This document shows positions 33,129 through 42,024 of a stretch of DNA of 64,000 bases, in pieces (the first letter of the stretch is position 1; each line of letters starts with the position of its first letter). The notes under the pieces are model-generated. The model had not been told where the DNA came from, made no database searches, and saw only the letters and a list, made by a program, of their open reading frames with translations. Where the stretch lies: positions 2,474,986-2,538,985 of the forward strand of contig NC_015856.1 of NCBI RefSeq assembly GCF_000221045.1. The letters are read 5' to 3'. Origin of the DNA: Collimonas fungivorans Ter331. Lineage in GTDB: Bacteria > Pseudomonadota > Gammaproteobacteria > Burkholderiales > Burkholderiaceae_D. Position numbers and translations under genes: made by a program.

Positions 33129-33506
33129 ATGCGCATCAGCAAATACTTAGATCAGCTGCAAAAAGCACTGGACGTGAAAACAGACAAGGACGTAGCCAAA
33201 CTGATGGGGTGGACGCACAGCGTGCCGTCAAACTGGCGCAAGGGACACAGCTTTATGACAAATCAAGCAGCAGCAAGCGTGTCAGAAAAACTAGGCATCC
33301 CAGTAATCGAAGTAATCGCAGCTGTAGAAGCCGACCGGGAAGAAGTGAGCGGACAAAAGTCCTTTTGGACAGATTTTTTTCAGAGGACAGCGGCGACGGC
33401 AGCTAGCGTTGCAGTGTTGGGCGTTGTCACTTTATTTTTGACACCGACGCCCTCACAAGCCACACCACTGCTCAAAGCTAATACCCCCACGATTTGTATT
33501 ATGTAA
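33129..33506 (+). CDS. Inovirus repressor with HTH and C-terminal hydrophobic tail
   Basis: This 125-residue protein has an HTH at residues 5-50 (KTDKDVAKLMGWTHSVPSNWRKG), a middle helix (PVIEVIAAVEADREE) and a hydrophobic C-terminal segment (AATAASVAVLGVVTLFLT). The layout matches the prophage 1 regulator. Its last codons and stop (TAA at 33504) lie inside the attachment site, so integration changes its C-terminal end. It is probably the immunity repressor. Confidence 0.7.
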   Translation: MRISKYLDQLQKALDVKTDKDVAKLMGWTHSVPSNWRKGHSFMTNQAAASVSEKLGIPVIEVIAAVEADREEVSGQKSFWTDFFQRTAATAASVAVLGVVTLFLTPTPSQATPLLKANTPTICIM

Positions 33507-33509
33507 AAT
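33482..33509. other. Right attachment site: dif half-site
   Basis: The centre TTTGTA (33493-33498) and right arm TTATGTAAAAT (33499-33509) match the full dif at 26679 with one change in the arm. The left arm (TACCCCCACGA) does not match and is presumably phage-derived. This marks the right end of the tandem prophage array. Confidence 0.7.
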
Positions 33510-33768
33510 AAATGAACCGGAAGCGTCGCGGTTTATCCATCGTTGGTTTGCACAAAATTGTTCCCGTTTTTGCATAAATTTGTTCCCAGCCCCCTGCGCA
33601 GAAATAATTATGGTGACACACCGCCTATGAGACGGACCCCAGCAACGACTTGACTGGGAAGCTGTTACTGCAGATGCCGCCGATCGACGCACTCCATCCA
33701 CACGGCATCACCGATCACCGGCCATCCATGCGTAACTTTCTGCCCAGTCCCCGGCAACATCTACATTC

Positions 33769-33966
33769 TCACATTGTGTCCATCGACTCATTTTGTTGTT
33801 GTATTAAATACCAGCGGACGCAACGTTCAAACCTCCAGTCATCTTCTCGACCAGCGTAATGCGTTGAATAAAATAGCCAGCCCGCCATGAGCGCCAGCAC
33901 TACACAGGATAAGACGACTATGGGAACGCTCCAACCATGAAAATTTACCGAACTGTCTTGCTTCAT
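33769..33966 (-). CDS. Possible small membrane protein in scar region
   Basis: This 65-residue frame has one clear membrane helix (SVPIVVLSCVVLALMAGWLF) and a basic, Trp-containing tail. The frame stays open upstream into the istA fragment, and no ribosome site is seen at the internal ATG. It may be a real short gene or a chance frame. Confidence 0.3.
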   Translation of the reverse strand: MKQDSSVNFHGWSVPIVVLSCVVLALMAGWLFYSTHYAGREDDWRFERCVRWYLIQQQNESMDTM

Positions 33967-34049
33967 CAAATTAGCAATTTTCAAGTTATCAGCACCACCA
34001 ATGGATGGCGAAAGTAACTCGTTGTTCGTTTGCGCGCTGAATTGACCCA

Positions 34050-34252
34050 CTCCGGTTGACCTCTCTCCATTGTCTGGCGAATGCAGCGACCCGGTCATAA
34101 GACCCCTTGAATCCCAAATCGATGAGCTCTTCGTGGAGCTGCTTGAGACTTCGCCGCTGCTTGCGGGATTTTGCTGCCTCGGTCTTGAGCCAGCCTGTTA
34201 GCTGGAAGGCGTATGGGTCGATGGCGCTGGCAGATTGGCGCTCCGCATAGGC
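34050..34252 (-). pseudogene. istA transposase fragment (IS21 family)
   Basis: One minus-strand frame reads YAERQSASAIDPYAFQ, LTGWLKTEAAKSRKQRR, SLKQLHEELIDLGFKG and SYDRVAAFARQWREVNR in succession. This is the linker region of IstA just before its catalytic domain (family knowledge). The DDE domain and N-terminus are absent. It shows that an IS21-type element was lost here. Confidence 0.75.
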
Positions 34253-34393
34253 GGGCTCGCTGATTTCCGAGCGTAGATAATTTGAGGTTCGGGGATCAAC
34301 GGAACAGCCAACTCAGTTGAGCAGTTCGGACATCGGGCAAGCAACAGGACAGGAGACGATGTATAGTTCAAACAACTTATGGAGGTCGAGGTA

Positions 34394-34747
34394 ATGTCAG
34401 AACATGAAGATTCACTAAGTGGCGAAGAGTCGGTGGTAATCGCATCGGGCGTCGCGGCAAAGTCTGCGACGGGGTGGCGGGATCCCCGAATATTCTCCAC
34501 GCTCACCTGGTTTATATTATTCCTGGCTGCTGTCTCTGTCTGGGGATTCATCGCGGGCGACCGAGTGTCCATCGTTGGTATCGCAATATGTGGTCTCCTC
34601 GCTTTCGTCGGGGGAGTCGTGACGGCTGTGAGGGGATTACCTCTTCAAGGTACCATTCAGATCCTTGCCGGCTTAGTGCTCATTGCGATTCCGGCATACC
34701 TCATTGTACTTGGGAGTGGTTACGCGATAATGGCTGGTGGTGGCTAA
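34394..34747 (+). CDS. Hypothetical membrane protein
   Basis: This 117-residue protein has an acidic N-terminus and three to four hydrophobic helices from residue 36 (STLTWFILFLAAVSVWGF, SIVGIAICGLLAFVGGVV, IQILAGLVLIAIPAYLIVL). GGAGG lies upstream of the ATG at 34394. It has no recognised family. It lies inside the decayed insertion element as an isolated gene. Confidence 0.5.
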   Translation: MSEHEDSLSGEESVVIASGVAAKSATGWRDPRIFSTLTWFILFLAAVSVWGFIAGDRVSIVGIAICGLLAFVGGVVTAVRGLPLQGTIQILAGLVLIAIPAYLIVLGSGYAIMAGGG

Positions 34748-35279
34748 TCGATTTCCATGGATGAAGCGATGAGCGAGCTACTGAGCGACATCGCCTGCGA
34801 CGCGGATGACCGACACTGCTTCTCGGAAAGAGAGGTCCACATGGAAGGAACCGACCGACACTGTTGATGCTCGCGGCTTAACTGACTTCCCTATTCCATT
34901 GCTCCCGAACCCCGTTGTGCCAGCGCAGTCGGAGCTAGGAATTAGCCCTGGTAGTCCCAACCGGAGATCCAGCACCAGCTTGCTGACCGACCAGGTGCAC
35001 TTAGACGTGGACCTGGTGCCGGCCTGCCGACTGGATCCGGACCGACGTCGAGCTGCATGAGTGGGTTGCATCAGCATAGCCGGCGTCAGGTTTTCGCGCT
35101 GGTTGTTCCGGCGGCACCAGCTGCGGAGAGCGGCTGCCGGCAGCGCCTTATCGGTTACGCGAAGCCACCGTCGTCGGCCGCAGATACAACTTTACGCAAC
35201 GGAATTTTGCATAAATCTGTTCCTGGCTTGCCAGAGAGTCACCAGTAACCGTGGGCCGATTGGAACAAAATTTTGCAAA
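34748..35279. other. Gene-free scar sequence
   Basis: No convincing gene is found. A short frame from 34758 begins MDEAMSELLSDIACDADD but stops after about 36 codons. The right end repeats of the IS21-type element lie at 35204-35280. The rest looks like rearranged or decayed DNA. Confidence 0.4.
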
Positions 35280-35561
35280 CTAACGTCCACAATATTTGCA
35301 TGGCTTGAACGGCTGCTTCTTGGCACTACACTTCTGCCGGCAACAAGCTAGCAAATCCAGAATTTCTCTCTTATCCACGCCTGCGATCAGCAGGCGTTGT
35401 TTATGCACGGCCACTTTTCGATACTCCCAACGCCGGCGACCATCATTCCAGCGAACACTTCGTAAATTGCGCAGATGCCAGTACGACTGTCGAATCTGCA
35501 TCATCATGTGCTCCAGCTCAGCCTGACTGATCTGCTCACGCTCAAACAATTCCAGTTGCAT
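35280..35561 (-). CDS. Relic copy of prophage 2 small basic protein
   Basis: This 93-residue protein is the paralogue of the gene at 26728. Start (MQLELFEREQIS), Arg-rich middle and Cys cluster (CCRQKCSAKKQPF, CKYCG) are shared. No rep gene follows it here, and its stop abuts the IS end repeat. It is probably what remains of a third filamentous prophage. The frame is intact, so it may still be expressed. Confidence 0.55.
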   Translation of the reverse strand: MQLELFEREQISQAELEHMMMQIRQSYWHLRNLRSVRWNDGRRRWEYRKVAVHKQRLLIAGVDKREILDLLACCRQKCSAKKQPFKPCKYCGR

Positions 35562-35634
35562 ATCGGCGCAAATGGAAAGATTGCAAATTGGAATCTATGT
35601 TTAAATGGCAATATATTTCAACAAGGGACGCGAC

Positions 35635-36219
35635 ATGGCCAACGACCTGATAATCAAAGGCACTAGCCTGATGCTAGCAGTCGGAATTGTCGGTGGCGCC
35701 GTCTGGCTAATGAGCGGACCAACAACAATGGATAGCATCAACCAGGCTGAAACAAAAAGCGTCGTGCGTACACCGAACCCTGCTGTCAAAGACATGAAAA
35801 ACCGAAGCTATATCGCGAGCATGGAAACCAAGCCAGCGACAGAGCAACCAACGGGAATAATCAAATGCAAATCAGGTGGAAAGACCACCTACTCAGATAA
35901 AAAATGCGCAGGCGCGGAACAGCAGACGGCCATGGTCATCAAGGAAACAAGCGGCGGCTTCGTTAGCCCAAACCAGCAAACGATTGCCGATACGCGCGCA
36001 AGAATCAGGGCAGACATACAACGCCCTGGGATAGTTACGATGGCTGGCGAGTCGACGCAGGCAATAACCAGCAACATGCAGGGCCAGTGCTACTACCTGG
36101 CTGAGGAAATAAAATCTATTGATGCCGCATCTAATATCGGTCAGACATCGCAATCGCAGCAACAGCTGCGAATCCGAAGGCAAGATGTCAGGGCAAGGAT
36201 GTACCGACTTGGGTGTTAG
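35635..36219 (+). CDS. DUF4124-like exported or anchored protein
   Basis: This 194-residue protein has an N-terminal hydrophobic helix (GTSLMLAVGIVGGAVWLM), then a short DUF4124-type motif (GIIKCKSGGKTTYSDKKC) near residues 75-92 and a helical Gln/Arg-rich C-terminus. AAGGGA stands six bases before the ATG at 35635. DUF4124 domains are small beta-rich, disulfide-linked modules of envelope proteins in this order. It may be host or phage in origin. Confidence 0.6.
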   Translation: MANDLIIKGTSLMLAVGIVGGAVWLMSGPTTMDSINQAETKSVVRTPNPAVKDMKNRSYIASMETKPATEQPTGIIKCKSGGKTTYSDKKCAGAEQQTAMVIKETSGGFVSPNQQTIADTRARIRADIQRPGIVTMAGESTQAITSNMQGQCYYLAEEIKSIDAASNIGQTSQSQQQLRIRRQDVRARMYRLGC

Positions 36220-36359
36220 AACCGAACGTCAAAACCGGTTTTTCAGGGGTGAGCCATCCAGGCGGCGTCGGTGCGCCGAAGCATACGAAAATCGGTAAAT
36301 ACCGCATCACCTACCCTCTTTCTTAGTGAGGACCGGTCGCTGTATTTAGCTTCACAGTT

Positions 36360-36503
36360 GTGAAGGCGTTGCGCGTAGGCGTGGTTGGTTGCGGCGGCAC
36401 CGGCAGCGCCGTAGTTTCATTGCTGGCACGGCTAAGTTCACATCCGATCAATGTGATTGGAATTGATTGTTCTGTGATGAACTTGCAAATCAAGCATAAT
36501 TGA
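36360..36503 (+). pseudogene. ThiF/E1-like adenylyltransferase fragment
   Basis: The frame reads LRVGVVGCGGTGSAVVSLLARL, split here as LRVGVVGCGGTG and SAVVSLLARL. This is the nucleotide-binding start of ThiF-family proteins, but it stops 47 codons in. The DFD and Arg-finger parts are missing. CCTC-GATTGAAT-GAGG plus six T just after the stop may act as a terminator. It marks the right edge of the scar region. Confidence 0.6.
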
Positions 36504-36604
36504 GCCCCTGTTCCTCGATTGAATGAGGTTTTTTCGGTATCCGGCACCATTTTTGATTGAGGGGTGCCTGTCGCTTTTAATATTACTTACGACAAAAAAT
36601 TTCC

Positions 36605-38323
36605 ATGAGTCAAGCAAATAACAAGAATACGGTAGCAAATCCCAAAGGCAAGCGCTTCTCCCGGCGTAAATTTATTGGCACTGCCGTCGGCGCCGCAGCC
36701 GTATTGGGCGGCTACTCGGTCCTGTTCGGTGGCCAATTCCGCGCTGCCAAGGCGGATCGCACGGTGGACGTGCTGCTGATCGGCGGCGGCATCATGAGCG
36801 CGACGCTCGGTGTCTATCTGTCCGAGCTGGAGCCTGGCTGGACCTATGAAGTGTTCGAACGCCTGGACAACGTGGCGGAAGAAAGTTCGAATGGCTGGAA
36901 CAACGCGGGCACCGGCCACTCGGCGCTCTGCGAACTGAACTACACCCCGATGGACGACAAGGGTGAAGTGCATATTACCCAGGCGATCGGCATCAACGAG
37001 AACTTCCAGATCTCGCGCCAATTCTGGTCGCATCAGGTGCGCAAGGGCGTTCTGGGCAATCCGCGCGAATTCATCAATTCGACACCGCACATGAATTTGG
37101 TCTTTGGTCCGGAGAACCGTGAATTCATTCGCAAGCGCGTCGCAGCCTTGAAGGCATCGCCGCTGTTCGCTGGCATGGAAATGACGACGGAACCGACCAA
37201 GATTGCTGAATGGATTCCGATCATGATGGAAGGCCGCAAGCCGGACGAGATGGTCACCGCCACCCGTTCGCCGCTCGGCACCGATGTCAACCTGGGCGCG
37301 ATTACCCGCCAGTTCTACAAGCATCTCAGCAGCAATGCGGGCGGCAAGATCACCACCGGATATGAGGTGCGCTCGATCACCCGCAATGAGGATGGCTCCT
37401 GGCGTGTATCGGCTTTCGACATCAAGGATAGTTCCAAGGTCCAGACCGTTGATGCGCGCCACATCTTCATCGGCGCCGGTGGCGCCGCATTGCCGCTGCT
37501 GCAGTTGTCAGGCATTCCTGAGGCGAAGCAGTATGGCGGCTTCCCGGTGGGCGGTGAATTCCTGGTCACGGATAATCCCGCCATTACTTCGCGCCATCTG
37601 GCCAAGGTCTATGGCCTGGCGGATACGGGTTCGCCACCGATGTCGGTGCCGCATCTGGATACCCGCGTGCTGGATGGTAAAACCGTGCTGCTGTTCGGGC
37701 CGTTCGCCACCTGGTCCACCAAATTCCTCAAGAACGGATCGTATTTCGATATCGCGAAGGCAACCACGCCCTCCAATATCATTCCGCAACTTCAAGTCGG
37801 CGCCCATGAGTTTGCGCTCGTCAAATATCTCGCGCAGCAATTGGAGCTGTCCAGGGAAGACAAGATGGCGGCGCTGCGCCGCTACATGCCTGAGGCAAAA
37901 GACGAAGACTGGCGTTTGTGGCAAGCCGGCCAGCGTGTGCAGATCATCAAGAACATGCCCGACAAGGGCGGCGTATTGAAGCTGGGTACCGAAGTCGTGG
38001 TTTCCGAAGATCGCTCCGTGTCTGCATTGCTGGGCGCGTCGCCTGGTGGCTCTACCTCGCCAGCGATCATGCTGTCACTGCTGGAGAAAGTTTTCCCTGA
38101 TCGGATGAAGACACCTGCCTGGCAGAAAAAAATTCGCGAGATCGTTCCCACTTATGGACAAAAGCTCAATGAGAACCCGCAGCTGCTTGCGACGACATGG
38201 GCAAGCACCGCTGAAACTTTGCAATTGACTATCGCATCGCCAAGTTTGGAGGGCTTCGTTCCAGGGACCGCTCCCGTCGAGCACCCTGGACAAGTGAAAA
38301 AAGTGCCAGATATCGCGTTATAG
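36605..38323 (+). CDS. mqo: Malate:quinone oxidoreductase with Tat-like N-terminus
   Basis: This 572-residue FAD enzyme oxidises malate to oxaloacetate and passes electrons to the quinone pool. It has the dinucleotide motif LLIGGGIMSATLGVYLSEL near residue 57, NGWNNAGTGHSALCELNYTP near residue 97, and a C-terminal SPGGSTSPAIMLSLLEKVF. Canonical Mqo is a peripheral cytoplasmic-side protein of about 490-550 residues. Here 50 extra N-terminal residues contain SRRKFIGTAVGAAAVLGG, which looks like a twin-arginine signal or anchor. No strong ribosome site is seen before 36605. Confidence 0.88.
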   Translation: MSQANNKNTVANPKGKRFSRRKFIGTAVGAAAVLGGYSVLFGGQFRAAKADRTVDVLLIGGGIMSATLGVYLSELEPGWTYEVFERLDNVAEESSNGWNNAGTGHSALCELNYTPMDDKGEVHITQAIGINENFQISRQFWSHQVRKGVLGNPREFINSTPHMNLVFGPENREFIRKRVAALKASPLFAGMEMTTEPTKIAEWIPIMMEGRKPDEMVTATRSPLGTDVNLGAITRQFYKHLSSNAGGKITTGYEVRSITRNEDGSWRVSAFDIKDSSKVQTVDARHIFIGAGGAALPLLQLSGIPEAKQYGGFPVGGEFLVTDNPAITSRHLAKVYGLADTGSPPMSVPHLDTRVLDGKTVLLFGPFATWSTKFLKNGSYFDIAKATTPSNIIPQLQVGAHEFALVKYLAQQLELSREDKMAALRRYMPEAKDEDWRLWQAGQRVQIIKNMPDKGGVLKLGTEVVVSEDRSVSALLGASPGGSTSPAIMLSLLEKVFPDRMKTPAWQKKIREIVPTYGQKLNENPQLLATTWASTAETLQLTIASPSLEGFVPGTAPVEHPGQVKKVPDIAL

Positions 38324-38381
38324 TGCTGCGAAGCTCGGTGTAAGCGACATCCACTTACTCACCTATCTGGTTGGCAATGGA

Positions 38382-38407
38382 GATGGGCGTGCACGAAGAC
38401 GCCCATC
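38382..38407 (+). terminator. Hairpin after mqo
   Basis: GATGGGCGT-GCACGAAG-ACGCCCATC is a perfect 9-bp stem 58 bp after the stop. Only a short T-containing tail follows, so termination may be partial. The rest of the 290-bp gap to the receptor gene shows no gene. Confidence 0.5.
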
Positions 38408-38616
38408 TTCAGGGACGCAGCATCAATCGCTGCGAGAGTAGGTATGGGGGGTGGTGCGCAAGCCCCCCTTCCCTGCAGCGCAAAATCGCGTCCAGCGCTC
38501 GACCAACATAGTTTTGCGCTGGATTTCGATTTAACACGGCTAGGCATTACGAGTCCACCACACCTGACTTATGCTCCGTTGCACGCTTGGGCGGTGGAGC
38601 GCCTTAAATCAGGGAA

Positions 38617-40713
38617 TTAGAATTTATATTGTGCCTTCAGCGTGACCGTGCGCTCCGTCCCGGGAGCAACCCAGAGTTGACTGTAAGAGCTGGCGTAGTA
38701 GGTCTTGTTGAACAGGTTGTCGATATTCAACGAGACGCGCAGCTTTTTGGTCGGCTTGTAAGAAGCGATCATTTTGTAGGTGGTATAGGCAGGCAATTTA
38801 AAATTACTGCTTACCGCTACGTCGCCGCTGCGTTCACCGACATAGTTCGCACCGCCACCAAAAGATGCAACGCCGTCGCCAAGTTTGAAGTCCTGAACCA
38901 GGAGCAGGTTGGCGCTATTTTTAGGCACATCCGGCAATGCGCTGCCAACCTTGAATAAATTGTCTTTGGTGATTTTGGTATCGGTGTAGGCATACGCTGC
39001 AGTTAGACGCAAGTTGCGAACGATTTCTCCAGAAACGTCGAGTTCAACGCCGCGGCTTTCGACCTCGCCGGCAGCGACTGAGTAACTAGGGTCCAACGGA
39101 TCCACCGTTAGCACATTCTGTTTCTGAATCTTATAAACCGCCAAAGTGCTGCTGAGTTTGCCGTTGGCCGCATCGTACTTTGTACCGATTTCATAAGAAC
39201 GGCTGCTTTCCGGCGCAAAAGGCAGGCCGCCCGACGTAGTGCCGCTGCTTGGCCGGAAACCTTTGGATACGCTGGCATAGAACGACAGCGTCTTGAGCGG
39301 CTGATAGACGATACCGACGCGCGGGCTGGTCGCGTTGCCGGATTGTTCGGTATTGCGCAAGAAACGCCGGTCATCGAAAGTTTGCGTGTAATTATCGTAA
39401 CGCACCCCGATCAAGGCCTTCCATTGCTTGCTAATGTCGATCTGGTCCTGCGCATACAGGCCATGTGCGCGCTGCTTTTCCTTGGTGCTGATATTAAGCG
39501 TCATGGCCCCCGGCACGGATTGACCATATACAGGATTGTAAATATCAATCGCATACGGAGAGGCCGCAGTTGGATTGGCGCGCATCAAAACGCGATCGTC
39601 GTCGAAGCGATAAGCATCGACGCCGAACAGCAGATTGTTCACCACCGGCCCGGTTGCGACTTTACCGAGTAATTCCAAACGGCCAGAGGTATCGGTGGCC
39701 GAGAAATCACGAAGACGATGCTGGCGCCATAAGGTGCGTCCATCGGCAAGCAATTTGCCGGCCTCTGTCGACAACCCCTGGAGCGAACTTTCGCGATAGG
39801 ACAATCCGCTCTGCAGCGACCAGTCATCGTTGAATTGATGTTGTACGAACAGCTGGTGGCCGAGCGACTTGATGGTGATCGGACCGTCGCTAGGTTCACC
39901 GAGAAAGCGCGAGTTGGGAATCAGGCCGAGCCTTCCGTTAACTGCCAGGACGCCGCGATCAAACGGCGTTCTTTGCTGGACCGCCTCCATTTCATAAGAA
40001 AGAGTGGTATCCGGCGAGATCATCCAGATAAAGGAAGGCGAAATCACATAACTCTCGGAATGCTCGGTATCGCGAAAACTGTTGCCGTTCTGATAGGCGG
40101 CGTTAAGGCGGTAGGCGACCGTTTCACTGAGAGGGCCGGTCAGATCGACCGCGGTTCTGTAAGTACTGTAGTTGCCGATGGATTGCTCAATGGTTTGAGA
40201 CGGTTGAAACAAAGGTTTTTTAGTTGTGATATTAACGGTGCCGCCTGGATCGCCGCGACCATACAGCGCGGAAGCAGGACCTTTCAATATTTCGACGGTG
40301 TTCGTATTGGCAGCATCGCGTTGGCCGTTGTAGCCGCGGCTAGAATTAAAGCCATTGACCAGGAAATCGGAGCCGAAATTCGGATCGCCCGTGAAGCCAC
40401 GCATGGCATAACTGTCCCACAGGCCACCCAGATTGCTTTGACGGGCGATGCCGCTGGCCAGATCCAAGGCGTCGGAAAACTTGACGGCGCCGACATCCTG
40501 CAATAAATCGGCAGTTAATACGCGCGCGCTCTGCGGCAAATCCATCAAGAGTGTATCGGTCTTGGTAGCGCCTGTAGCGGAGATGCTGCGATACGGTTGC
40601 TTTTGGCCGACGACGACTACGTCCGCAGCACTGTCGGCGTCAGCGGCAGAGGCTGCAAGCGGATAGGTAGCCGCAAGAAAAAATGCGAGATGAAAACGTG
40701 GCGAGGCATGCAT
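38617..40713 (-). CDS. TonB-dependent siderophore receptor
   Basis: This 698-residue outer-membrane receptor has a signal peptide (residues 1-23) and a TonB-box-like DVVVVG near residue 30. The plug domain is marked by DLPQSARVLTADLLQDVG and EILKGPASALYGRGDPGGTVN (split: EILKGPASALYG, RGDPGGTVN). The 22-strand barrel ends in the C-terminal VTLKAQYKF with terminal Phe. The plug motif places it in the ferric-siderophore (hydroxamate or catecholate) group. The substrate is unknown. No TonB or sigma regulator gene is adjacent. Confidence 0.9.
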   Translation of the reverse strand: MHASPRFHLAFFLAATYPLAASAADADSAADVVVVGQKQPYRSISATGATKTDTLLMDLPQSARVLTADLLQDVGAVKFSDALDLASGIARQSNLGGLWDSYAMRGFTGDPNFGSDFLVNGFNSSRGYNGQRDAANTNTVEILKGPASALYGRGDPGGTVNITTKKPLFQPSQTIEQSIGNYSTYRTAVDLTGPLSETVAYRLNAAYQNGNSFRDTEHSESYVISPSFIWMISPDTTLSYEMEAVQQRTPFDRGVLAVNGRLGLIPNSRFLGEPSDGPITIKSLGHQLFVQHQFNDDWSLQSGLSYRESSLQGLSTEAGKLLADGRTLWRQHRLRDFSATDTSGRLELLGKVATGPVVNNLLFGVDAYRFDDDRVLMRANPTAASPYAIDIYNPVYGQSVPGAMTLNISTKEKQRAHGLYAQDQIDISKQWKALIGVRYDNYTQTFDDRRFLRNTEQSGNATSPRVGIVYQPLKTLSFYASVSKGFRPSSGTTSGGLPFAPESSRSYEIGTKYDAANGKLSSTLAVYKIQKQNVLTVDPLDPSYSVAAGEVESRGVELDVSGEIVRNLRLTAAYAYTDTKITKDNLFKVGSALPDVPKNSANLLLVQDFKLGDGVASFGGGANYVGERSGDVAVSSNFKLPAYTTYKMIASYKPTKKLRVSLNIDNLFNKTYYASSYSQLWVAPGTERTVTLKAQYKF

Positions 40714-41085
40714 GAAACTCCCTGTTGGAATAGATATCGTGTAGAAGTCCGGTTATTTGCGGGGCCGCGGCTCGCAAAAACATCGTCTTCTGGTATTGAC
40801 TATGAGGGGAATGAAACAAGGACTACTGAGGTAAATGGAAACAGCTGGAATGATACGGGGAAATTTGGGACAACCATATTAAAAAAGAGTTACGGAACTG
40901 AAAAATGCTAAACGGCCAAACCCGCTCTTGAACTGGCTTGAACACGACAGATTATAAACGATAGCGCTGCACGCCCAGTTCGGCAGCTTGAGCAGGATTC
41001 TCACACGCATGCCTGAATTTTCAGCGCCGCCCCTCCTTTCCTTGGCATGCTCGCTTATTTGTTGGATCTTCCTTGAATCACTAAT
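40714..41085. other. Gap upstream of siderophore receptor
   Basis: No gene is seen. It should hold the receptor promoter. I looked for a Fur-type dyad and found none convincing. GCATGCC (41007-41013) and GGCATGC (41044-41050) form an inverted repeat with a 30-base loop just after the end of the lipoprotein gene. Confidence 0.35.
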
Positions 41086-41943
41086 TTAATTTCGCAATAG
41101 CGTCTTAGATTTCCCGGTAACTTCCAACACCACGCGACGATCTGGCTGCAAGCAAGAGATCAGCTCTGCGCGATTTATTTGGTCACATGTTGTTATCGAC
41201 TCTCGCTTGCCCCTCCCTTCAGCGTGCATTAATGCGGGCCGGATTCCTGCGTCAGCAAGATAACTCACCACAGTTTTGGCGCGACTCGATGACAACGCGT
41301 CATTGTAGGCATCTGTGCCAAGACGATCCGTATGGCCAACGACAAGTATTTTCTCGACAGTCATCGTTTTTAATTGTTGAGCGAGTTGATCTAGCTTTAC
41401 CCGCCCTTCCGGCAAAATATCTTTTCTCTCTCCATGGGCGAATCGAAATAATGCATCAGTTGCCAAACTTATTTTTTGCACTTCCACTGGCGGGGCGACG
41501 GCGGCAAGCGCAGGGGGAGCAGCATTAGGCACTGGGTTCAGTATGTTTGCACATTCAGGACGATCCCAATACATAGCTCTGGTTAAGCTGTTCGCATCAA
41601 AATCGACACGATATTGGCATGTGATGAACTCATTTCCTTTCCCTGTACGGAAATTGAAAATGTAATTCCATTGTTTCACTCCAAAGAGCCCTTCGCTGAA
41701 ATGTGGCTTGTCGATTAGCGCATAAAGCTGATTTTTCGACATCCCAGTTCTTATCTTCCGCAGGTTCTCCTCATTTGGAAAAGTGCCCTCTTTAAGCCAC
41801 GCCGTGGATCGAGCAGGAAACTGCACTTGTTGATCACCGCTTGCATCGCTAGTATTTTCAGCGGCGTTATGGCTGGTAGCGCATCCACCCAGCAGCATCG
41901 TCACGAATGTCAGTGCGGCAAGCACTTTATGTTTGTTGTTCAT
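41086..41943 (-). CDS. OmpA-family lipoprotein with BamE-like domain
   Basis: This 285-residue lipoprotein has a lipobox LLGGC (Cys about residue 21). A SmpA/BamE-like module follows near residues 60-125 (RKIRTGMSKNQLYALIDKPHF, WNYIFNF), then a Pro/Ala linker and an OmpA C-terminal peptidoglycan-binding domain (VVGHTDRLGTDAYNDALSSSRA). It would tether the outer membrane to peptidoglycan. It lies 80 bp downstream of the trimeric adhesin gene on the same strand, so it may assist secretion or anchoring of the adhesin. Confidence 0.82.
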   Translation of the reverse strand: MNNKHKVLAALTFVTMLLGGCATSHNAAENTSDASGDQQVQFPARSTAWLKEGTFPNEENLRKIRTGMSKNQLYALIDKPHFSEGLFGVKQWNYIFNFRTGKGNEFITCQYRVDFDANSLTRAMYWDRPECANILNPVPNAAPPALAAVAPPVEVQKISLATDALFRFAHGERKDILPEGRVKLDQLAQQLKTMTVEKILVVGHTDRLGTDAYNDALSSSRAKTVVSYLADAGIRPALMHAEGRGKRESITTCDQINRAELISCLQPDRRVVLEVTGKSKTLLRN

Positions 41944-42024
41944 ATGTCACCCTTTGTTTTTTTGTTGTCCAGGTCCGAAGAACCTGGACAACATGTCGTA
42001 GATTAACGGTCTCCAAGGCGATAA

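Larger units (their letters stand above)
26679..33509 (-). mobile_element. Inovirus prophage 2 (about 6.8 kb, minus orientation)
   Basis: This is a second complete filamentous phage, oriented opposite to prophage 1 and unrelated in most proteins. From its regulator end (33.5 kb) it runs: repressor and a small membrane protein (plus strand), then on the minus strand ssDNA-binding protein, small coat proteins, major coat, terminator, adsorption protein, DUF2523, Zot, RHH regulator, Rep, and a small protein next to dif. No integrase is present. Confidence 0.88.
33547..35280. mobile_element. Decayed IS21-type element, ends and istA fragment
   Basis: TTTGCACAAAATTGTTCCC (33547-33565) and TTTTGCATAAATTTGTTCCC (33568-33587) at the left resemble, in inverted orientation, GGAACAAAATTTTGCAAAC (35262-35280) at the right. 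A further copy is at 35204-35226. Multiple short end repeats and an istA fragment inside are typical of IS21-family elements. Most of istA and all of istB are missing, and other sequence fills the interior. Confidence 0.5.

Noticed and set aside
36490-36505. GCATAATT resembling part of a dif arm
   Set aside because: Only eight bases match, with no centre or right arm; treated as chance.
40714-41085. Search for a Fur box before the siderophore receptor
   Set aside because: No 19-bp dyad close to GATAATGATTATCATTATC was found; iron control is plausible but not visible.
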